Assembly: GCF_000719345.1 (NCBI RefSeq)
Contig: NZ_JOFX01000046.1
Coordinates: forward strand, 1 to 45,708
Origin: Streptomyces sp. NRRL F-2664
GTDB lineage: Bacteria; Actinomycetota; Actinomycetes; Streptomycetales; Streptomycetaceae
DNA length: 45,708 bases
Direction: 5' to 3'
Each line of letters starts with the position of its first letter. Position 1 is the first letter of the stretch. A program made the translations under genes and the position numbers. Under the pieces are notes generated by a model, which saw only the letters and a list, made by a program, of their open reading frames with translations, made no database searches and was not told the DNA's origin. Of this stretch, positions 40,114-45,708 are shown piece by piece.

Positions 40114-40254
40114 AGCACCAGCCGCCGGCCGACGGTGACGGCCCCCGCATCCCCGTACGGGTTGGGCGGGAGCTGCACGGCGCGACGGCGCCCGCGCCGG
40201 TCGTCCCTGTCAGCGGTGTGGCCCGTCCGGCCGTCGAGGCGCACTCTTGAGGGT

Positions 40255-40275
40255 GGGACGCCGGTACGGCGTCCC
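40255..40275. terminator. Perfect inverted repeat between DUF4239 and SpoIIE-type genes
   Basis: GGGACGCCG and CGGCGTCCC pair around GTA in the 272-bp gap between the two genes. It may end the DUF4239 transcript or be a regulator site for the phosphatase. Confidence 0.5.
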
Positions 40276-40385
40276 CCGGAGCGGCTGTTCGGCTACGGGT
40301 ACGGGCCGGCGGAGCCCCGCGGCCGGCCGTCGGCCTGCGGCGGTGCCGGACCGGGTGCGCAGTCCGCGCGGTGGGAGGCACCTGT

Positions 40386-41585
40386 ATGGCAGCCGGACAG
40401 CACGGGGCTCCGGATCGATCGGAGAGTTTCGGGGAGGGACTGTTGGGCGGGCTCCTGGACGTGGCCCCGGAGCTGCCACCCCACCTGGTCGGTCCCGTCG
40501 TGGCCGACGCGGTGGCCCGGCTGGGTGGGCGGCAGCCGCAGATCCTCCTCCAGGACTACGGGCAGGAGAGGCTGGTCCCTCTGGAGGGCGAGGGGCTGGT
40601 GGGCGGGGAACCGCTGCGCATCGACTGCTCGGACGCGGGCCGGTGCCTCCTCACCTCCCGGCCCGTCGAGCGTGCGCTGAGCGGTGGGGTTCGGGTCTAC
40701 GCCCCGCTGTGGGACGGTGGCGACCAGGCGGGGGTGCTGGCTGCCACCCTGGACCAGGTCGACGACGACGACCGCCGGATGCTGCGCAGGATGGCAGGTC
40801 TGGTCGCCGACATGTTGGAGAGCAAGAACAGCTGCACCGACCTCTTCTTCCGCACCCGGCGCAGCGAGCCGATGAGCCTCGCCGCCGAGATCCAGTGGTC
40901 GCTCATGCCGCCCCTCGTCATGATGACGCCCCGGATCGGCGTCGCCGGAGTCCTGGAACCCGCCTACGACGTGGCGGGCGACAGCTTCGACTACGCGCTG
41001 AACGGGGACACCTTCCACCTTGCCGTGATCGACGCCATGGGCCACGGGCTGAACGCCGCCACGATGGCCACGGTGGCCATTGGCGCGTACCGGCACGCCC
41101 GCCGGATCAGCGTCGAACTCGCCGAGATCTACCTCTTCATGGACCGGGCCGTGGCCGAGCAGTTCGCCCCCGACCACTTCGTCACCGCCCAGATGATGCG
41201 CCTGGACACCGACACGGGCCACCTTCAGTGGGTCAATGCGGGGCACCCGGCCCCCATGCTGGTCCGCCATCACCGCGTCGTGCGCCGCCTGAACAGTCCC
41301 ACGACCCTGCCCGTCGGCTTCGGGGGAGCACAGCCGCAGGTCAGCGAGGTGGAGCTCGAACCGGGGGACCGCATCCTCTGCTTCACCGACGGGCTGGTCG
41401 AGGAGCACCAAAGCGGTCAGGAGCAGTTCGGTGAGGACCAGCTCATCGAATGGGTGAACCAGTTGGAGAAGTCGGACAGAGGGGTCCGCGCGGTCGCCCG
41501 GGACCTCTCCCACACGCTCAAGCGGGCACGCGGCGAGGTCACCTCGGACGACGCCACCCTCGTCCTGGTCGAATGGCGGGGATGA
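40386..41585 (+). CDS. PP2C-type (SpoIIE domain) serine phosphatase
   Basis: The 399-residue cytoplasmic protein has an N-terminal GAF-like sensor part (about 20-140, ILLQDYGQERLVPLEGEGL) and a SpoIIE phosphatase domain. Metal-binding residues are VAGDSFDYAL, VIDAMGHGLNAATMA and TSDDATLVLVEW, and WSLMPP is the hallmark before the domain. Such proteins dephosphorylate anti-sigma factor antagonists in partner-switching systems. A degenerate remnant of an anti-sigma-type ATPase lies downstream at 42.3 kb. The ATG at 40386 follows GGGAGG at eight bases; a GTG at 40371 is unlikely. No PAS or ATPase domain is fused. Confidence 0.9.
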   Translation: MAAGQHGAPDRSESFGEGLLGGLLDVAPELPPHLVGPVVADAVARLGGRQPQILLQDYGQERLVPLEGEGLVGGEPLRIDCSDAGRCLLTSRPVERALSGGVRVYAPLWDGGDQAGVLAATLDQVDDDDRRMLRRMAGLVADMLESKNSCTDLFFRTRRSEPMSLAAEIQWSLMPPLVMMTPRIGVAGVLEPAYDVAGDSFDYALNGDTFHLAVIDAMGHGLNAATMATVAIGAYRHARRISVELAEIYLFMDRAVAEQFAPDHFVTAQMMRLDTDTGHLQWVNAGHPAPMLVRHHRVVRRLNSPTTLPVGFGGAQPQVSEVELEPGDRILCFTDGLVEEHQSGQEQFGEDQLIEWVNQLEKSDRGVRAVARDLSHTLKRARGEVTSDDATLVLVEWRG

Positions 41586-41735
41586 CGCCCCGACCTGGGC
41601 CGCTCGTCAGGCAACGCCGCGGAGTAGACTCGGATTACCGGGAGTAACTCGTACACCCGCTCCCACGCGGACGTCGTTTCCGGCGATCACTACATGGCGC
41701 CGCCCACAAGGCGGCCCGGGGATGAGCCCGCGATC

Positions 41736-42290
41736 ATGACTGGCACCGCTTCCCCCTTCTCGGTACGTCTGACCCTGACGCCGAAGACCGCCCTCGCCGG
41801 CCTGCTGGACGGCGCCTGGTGGCCCAGGTCCCGCGACCTCGCGGCCGAGCTTCCGTCCCTGGCCGACGCACTGGACGCCCGTTTCGGCCGCATCACCCGG
41901 CTCACGGCCAGCCCCACCTGCTGGCTGGAGGTCCCGCCGAGGATCAGTGTCGCGGACGGTCGCGCCGTCCAGCTGGGCTGGTTCACGGAGCAGGACTCCG
42001 ACACCATGATCCTGTTTTCCTACGCTGTCGGCCGGTGCGACCTGCTGGTGATACCGCCCGAGACCGAAGCCGCCGCGGCACAACGGCTCATGGCCGCCGC
42101 CGCCCTCCCCGGCAACGTCCGGGCCGTCGCCACCCTGATGGCCGACGAAGCCGCCACCGGCCGCCGCATCCGAGACGCACGCAGCCGCGATGACTCCGGG
42201 GAGAGCGAGGGCGCAACCGCCTCCGCGCCCGCGGGGCATCCGGTCGTCGGTGCGCGGATGATCCCGCTTCCGTGGAACATGCGCCGGTGA
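41736..42290 (+). CDS. DUF5994-family protein
   Basis: The 184-residue protein has the DUF5994 pattern: FSVRLTLTPKTALAGLLDGAWWPRSRDLAAELPSLADALDARFGRITRLTASPT, then VQLGWFTEQDSDTMILFSYAVGRCDLLVIPPET and AAQRLMAAAALP. The function is unknown; the family is frequent beside SpoIIE-type regulators in Streptomyces. The ATG at 41736 was preferred; another at 41694 has no ribosome binding site. The C-terminal part is Ser/Asp/Glu-rich and probably flexible. Confidence 0.85.
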   Translation: MTGTASPFSVRLTLTPKTALAGLLDGAWWPRSRDLAAELPSLADALDARFGRITRLTASPTCWLEVPPRISVADGRAVQLGWFTEQDSDTMILFSYAVGRCDLLVIPPETEAAAAQRLMAAAALPGNVRAVATLMADEAATGRRIRDARSRDDSGESEGATASAPAGHPVVGARMIPLPWNMRR

Positions 42291-42317
42291 GCAGACGGCT
42301 CCGCCAACCCGCGTCGC

Positions 42318-42470
42318 GGGGCCCGGCCGGCCCGGCAGTCGGCCCTCGTCCAGCTGGACGGCTGGGGCTTCCCGGAATCCACCGCGCTGTCCGCCGACAC
42401 CGGGCTCCTCGTTCGTGGCCGAGTTCGCCGCCAGCGCCGTCCTGCACGGCCGCGGAACGGGGCGTCACGG
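42318..42470 (+). pseudogene. Frameshifted remnant of an anti-sigma-type (GHKL) ATPase
   Basis: One frame reads ARQSALVQLDGWGFPESTALSADTGLL, and after a shift of one base the next reads VAEFAASAVLHGRGTG. Together they match the helix and N-box region (VSELVTNAVLHG-like) of RsbW-type ATP-binding regulators. The later G-boxes are absent. The 320 bp between DUF5994 and the large secreted protein gene hold nothing else convincing. The frameshift and short length argue for decay. Confidence 0.45.
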
Positions 42471-42610
42471 ACCGCCCCGTCGGCACGACGGTCCGGGCGG
42501 AGCTGCGGCGCCGGCGCCGCCCCGCTGCAGGCCTCATGTAGTGGCCATATAAGCTCCGGCTGCCCGTCGTGTGAAGACACAGGACGAGGACCTGCTGAGC
42601 TGGGGGCTCC

Positions 42611-45600
42611 ATGAGATTGCTGCCGATGGGCAGAACAGTGCGCGAGAGACCGGGCAGGGGCAGGGTCGCGGTCGCTTCCGGGGCCCTGCTGCTCTCCGTA
42701 CTGGCATCGTTGACCGGCCCGGCGGGGGTCGCCGCCGCCGCGGCGACGCCGCCGCCCGCCGCCGCCGGCCCCGCTGTCGCGGCGGCCCCCGTGTCGGGTC
42801 CCACGGCCACAGCGCCGAAGAGCGATCCGGCGGGCGAGCGCGAGGCCGTACTGCGCTCGCTCCAGCAGAGCGGTCGGGCGAGCGCTGCCTGCCCGGCGGG
42901 CCTGCAGCCGAGCACGATCGTCAACTGCGCGGTGGAGACGAACACCACGGCGTCGTTCTCGATCACCCTGCCCGCGCCGGACGCGGTGGTCCTGCAGGTG
43001 GTCACGTCGCCCGGGATCATCCGGCCCAAGCTGGTGTCACCCGCCGGCGCGACCCTCACGTGCGAGCACGTCCTGGGTTCCGCCGACTACACGTACGGAG
43101 CGGTCCGCTGCCCCGTCGCGCAGGCGGGCACCTACACGATGAAGGTGGAGAACACCACCGGCTCGCAGACCCAGATCTGGGCCTCGTACCTGCCACTGGC
43201 CTCGTCCACCACCTGCACGACGGTCGCTCCGGCGGACCGCAGGCTCGGCGCCCCCAAGGTCTTCCAGGGCTCCCTGCCGGCCGGTTCGGCCGGTGACTGC
43301 TACGCGCTGGACCTGGTCGCGAACGACGTGCTCCGCAGCTACTCGTCGTCCAAGGACATCCACCACATCGTCTACGACGCGACCGGCAAGCAGGTCTGCG
43401 CCACCGTGCGCGACTGGCAGAACTCCGGGAGCGTCCCGCTCGACTGCAAGCTCACCGGAACCGCGCCGTTCCGCATGGCGGCGCTCAGTGCCTTCGGGTC
43501 GGGCCACGCGGCGTACGACGTCGCCCTGGCGCGTCTGTCCAGGCCGGAGGGCTGTGCGGTGGTGGAGCCGCAGGCGTTCGGTGTCTCCCCGGACCTGACC
43601 TCCACGGTGCGCTGCCGCACCCTGCGGGTGTCCCAGCCGGCCTGGCACTCCTTCGGCCCGGTGGCGGCGGGTCCCGCCCCCGCCGGCACGCTGTTCACCG
43701 CGGCCGGCGCCGCCATGCCCAGCCCCTGCCAGTACGGCGGATGCGATCTGCCCGTCGGCGACCACACGTGGGTCGCCACGCCGAAGCCCGAGGCTCCCAC
43801 CGCCTTCGGCATGGCCTTCCACTCCGCCAAGGAGAGCCGCGGCTGCACCGCCACCCACGACAACGGCCTCGTCGCCGGGCCGGTGAGCGGCACGTTCGGC
43901 GGACCCGGGCAGAAGCTGTGCCTGACCCTGCCGACCGCCTCCGGCACGGGCGTGTACCTGCTCGACCGGACACCGGCGGGCGTGGAGAGCCTCGGCGTCC
44001 TGGTGTACGACGCGGCCGGGTCGAAGCAGTGCGAGTACTCCGGCTATCACCCGGTGTGCAAGCTGACCGGGACCGCGCCCTTCCGGGCCGTCCTGACCGG
44101 CACGCCGTCGAAGGCGTACGGGCTGGCGGTCCACCGGACGGGGGAGGCCGCCGGGTGCGCGGCCTGGCCGCGGACCGGCTTCGACGCATCGGTGGGCGCG
44201 CAGGCGTCGCTGGCCGTCGGCGCCCTGCAGACGTGCCTGACGTTGCCCGCCGCCCAGCACACGGCCGCCGAGGTGCTGGCCTACTCCGCCCCGTACGGCC
44301 AGCAGGGCGCGACGTTCTACGCCGCCGATCCCGCCGGCAACGTCGCGTGCATGGGCGGATCCGTCGTGACGTGCCGCCTCACGCCCGGCACTGCGTACAC
44401 CGTCATGATGGTCGGACGGGCCCCGGAGACCTACCAGCTGGCCCGGCGGGACATCTCGGCGACGGCGAACTGCACCGCCCCGGTATCGACGAAGGTCGGC
44501 GCCCAGGCCGTTTCCTTCGACCTGACGTCGCCGCTCGACGCCCGGTGCGTCCGCGTGAGCGGCTCCGCCACCGACAAGTTCTGGCTGGGCGCCAGGACGG
44601 CCGGCGGCAAGGACGACCCCGCCGCGAGGCTGCAGGTGGTCGACGCGGCCGGCGCGCTGCAGTGCCAGCAGTACACCGAGGCTTGCCGGGTCACCGGATC
44701 CACGTCGTACGTCGCGGTCGTCCTCCCCCACGGCCACGCGGGCAAGCCGATCCACGCGGACGTGGACACCTGGAAGGTCGCCACGTCCGGGGGCTGGGTG
44801 CCGGAGTGTGCGGCGAACCGGATCTCGGCGGAGGGCTTCCCCGAGCGCAGTGGTGTGCTGACGCAGACCGCGAGCGCCTACTGCGCGGTCGTCGACATGA
44901 AGCCGTCGCAGAGTTTCGGTGTCAGCGGGGTGAGTACGACCAACGACCTCGACAGCTGGTCCACCGCGCAACTCAGCCTGCTCGCCGCCCACGGCTGGGA
45001 GGGTTCCGGAACCTCCTCCGGATACCGGTGCGACGGCGGGTTCAACACCCTCTGCTCCGTCGACAGCGACGCCCCGGCCGGCCAGGCCGTCCTGATGCTG
45101 AGCCCTGCAAGGACAGTGCTGCCGGTCGAGTTCACCCTGCGGGGGACCTGCGTCACCGGGTGCGCCGGGCAGCCGCGCAACCCCTGGATATCCGGCATCA
45201 GCCCCGCGGCGGGTCCCGCCGGGACGCTGAACCAGGCGGTCGTCCACGGACAGGACCTCACCCTGACCACGGAGCTCATGCTGATGCCGAGCGGCTCGCA
45301 GTTCGCCGACGGCCCCTTCATGAAGCCGCTCTCCGTGAGCCCGGACGGAACGTCGATGAAGGTCCTGGTCGACACCACCGGCCTCCAGCCGGGCCTCTAT
45401 GACGTGGGCCGCTACATCGGCAGCCGGATCACCAAGGCCTACACGGTGACCGCGCCGACGGCCGCCACGAAGAGCCGGTTCGTGCCGCACGGTCCGGCGC
45501 GGTTCCTGGACACGCGTGACGGTACGGGTGCGGCGAAGTCTACCCGAACGGGCAACCCAGGCCCTCGGTGTCGAACCTCAACTTCGCACCCGGGCAGATC

Positions 45601-45616
45601 GTGCCGAACCTGGTGA
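42611..45616 (+). CDS. Large secreted Cys-rich repeat protein, frameshifted near its 3' end
   Basis: The open frame gives 1001 residues. A signal peptide is evident (VAVASGALLLSVLASLTGPAGVAAAA, about 18-43). Repeated modules of roughly 90-130 residues follow, each with paired Cys and a block such as CKLTGTAPFR, at about 279-288 and 482-491, and related CRLTPGTAY and CRVTGSTSY further on. The modules resemble beta-sandwich prepeptidase-like domains. An IPT/TIG-like domain (ISGISPAAGPAGTLNQAV) and the start of a C-terminal FVPHGPARFLDTRDGTG module follow. That module is common in Streptomyces exoproteins. At about 45538 the frame changes, so the true protein should continue beyond the window. 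No catalytic motif was seen; adhesion or surface binding is likely. Confidence 0.82.
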   Translation: MRLLPMGRTVRERPGRGRVAVASGALLLSVLASLTGPAGVAAAAATPPPAAAGPAVAAAPVSGPTATAPKSDPAGEREAVLRSLQQSGRASAACPAGLQPSTIVNCAVETNTTASFSITLPAPDAVVLQVVTSPGIIRPKLVSPAGATLTCEHVLGSADYTYGAVRCPVAQAGTYTMKVENTTGSQTQIWASYLPLASSTTCTTVAPADRRLGAPKVFQGSLPAGSAGDCYALDLVANDVLRSYSSSKDIHHIVYDATGKQVCATVRDWQNSGSVPLDCKLTGTAPFRMAALSAFGSGHAAYDVALARLSRPEGCAVVEPQAFGVSPDLTSTVRCRTLRVSQPAWHSFGPVAAGPAPAGTLFTAAGAAMPSPCQYGGCDLPVGDHTWVATPKPEAPTAFGMAFHSAKESRGCTATHDNGLVAGPVSGTFGGPGQKLCLTLPTASGTGVYLLDRTPAGVESLGVLVYDAAGSKQCEYSGYHPVCKLTGTAPFRAVLTGTPSKAYGLAVHRTGEAAGCAAWPRTGFDASVGAQASLAVGALQTCLTLPAAQHTAAEVLAYSAPYGQQGATFYAADPAGNVACMGGSVVTCRLTPGTAYTVMMVGRAPETYQLARRDISATANCTAPVSTKVGAQAVSFDLTSPLDARCVRVSGSATDKFWLGARTAGGKDDPAARLQVVDAAGALQCQQYTEACRVTGSTSYVAVVLPHGHAGKPIHADVDTWKVATSGGWVPECAANRISAEGFPERSGVLTQTASAYCAVVDMKPSQSFGVSGVSTTNDLDSWSTAQLSLLAAHGWEGSGTSSGYRCDGGFNTLCSVDSDAPAGQAVLMLSPARTVLPVEFTLRGTCVTGCAGQPRNPWISGISPAAGPAGTLNQAVVHGQDLTLTTELMLMPSGSQFADGPFMKPLSVSPDGTSMKVLVDTTGLQPGLYDVGRYIGSRITKAYTVTAPTAATKSRFVPHGPARFLDTRDGTGAAKSTRTGNPGPRCRTSTSHPGRSCRTW

Positions 45617-45708
45617 CGGTGCCGGTGGTGAACGGGAAGGTCGACCTGCGCAACAACGCCGGTTCGGTGGACCTGATCGCCGACGTGACGGGGTACTACA
45701 CGGACAAG
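45538..45708 (+). pseudogene. Out-of-frame 3' continuation of the secreted repeat protein gene
   Basis: From 45538 another frame reads VYPNGQPRPSVSNLNFAPGQ, then IVPNLVTVPVVNGKVDLRNN and AGSVDLIADVTGYYTDK, running off the window edge. This is the end of the module that begins FLDTRDGTG in the main frame. In intact modules about 45 residues separate DTRDGTG from YPNGQ; here they are missing and the frame is shifted. A deletion inside the module, or a sequencing or assembly error over repeats, explains this. Confidence 0.75.

Noticed and set aside
43037..45490. 817-residue minus-strand frame opposite the secreted repeat protein
   Set aside because: Arg/Gly/Val-rich shadow translation without motifs; the plus strand has a signal peptide and repeat domains.
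1..45708. CRISPR arrays, tRNA or rRNA genes, riboswitches and attachment sites
   Set aside because: No regularly spaced direct repeats, cloverleaf-like segments or known conserved RNA cores were recognised while reading; a covariance-model search was not possible.

Overview
The window looks like a piece of a Streptomyces (or close relative) chromosome. It has very high G+C content, codon third positions that are almost always G or C, frequent GTG/TTG starts, and typical actinobacterial families: a SARP/AfsR-type regulator, a Ser/Thr kinase with a PQQ propeller, a SpoIIE-type phosphatase, F420-type oxidoreductases, DUF4239 and DUF5994. No rRNA, tRNA, CRISPR array, intact mobile element or replication origin was seen.

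Layout. 1-3.9 kb: a thiolase-like gene diverges from an acyl-CoA dehydrogenase/deazaflavin-oxidoreductase operon, followed by a convergent TetR regulator. 4.2-9 kb: housekeeping-type genes (VOC protein, kinase-propeller, cyclophilin, small secreted protein). 9-13.2 kb: a thiolase-like/DUF35/enoyl-CoA hydratase operon diverges from an acyl-CoA ligase. 13.2-17.2 kb: small unknowns, an endonuclease/phosphatase-fold protein, a transposase remnant, an acetyltransferase and a methyltransferase. 17.4-21 kb: a 63-residue repeat peptide and a large SARP-NB-ARC-TPR regulator. 21-25.4 kb: an amidohydrolase, two divergent secreted proteases and a Nudix-like protein. 26-34 kb: an L,D-transpeptidase, a decayed membrane-protein gene, then two oxidoreductase operons (LLM-SDR and LLM-deacylase-ALDH). 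34-42.3 kb: two HEAT-type proteins, an amino-acid permease, small membrane/secreted proteins, a SpoIIE phosphatase and DUF5994. 42.6 kb to the end: a large secreted cysteine-rich repeat protein, frameshifted near its 3' end and cut by the window edge.

How the genes work together. The main signal is one palindrome, CTGACG-N3-CGTCAG. It lies in front of the thiolase-like genes, the acyl-CoA dehydrogenase, the acyl-CoA ligase, the amidohydrolase and both LLM operons, at six positions between 1.2 and 29.4 kb. This joins genes spread over 33 kb into one apparent catabolic regulon: acyl-CoA activation, dehydrogenation, hydration, retro-aldol or thiolytic cleavage, F420-type redox steps, hydrolysis and aldehyde oxidation. 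The TetR gene at 3.3-3.9 kb is the obvious candidate regulator and has a degenerate copy of the site over its own start. The thiolase-DUF35 pair carries two tyrosines 50 residues apart, as in the steroid side-chain aldolase Ltp2. This suggests degradation of a branched or polycyclic side chain, but the substrate cannot be read from the sequence.

A second possible system is the locus at 15.9-21 kb: SARP regulator, a 63-residue peptide with three perfect DNHASG repeats and one degenerate one, a methyltransferase and an acetyltransferase, all on the minus strand. Repeated CCGTTCGGCGAT elements precede the peptide gene and a run of G-tracts follows it. Its function is unknown.
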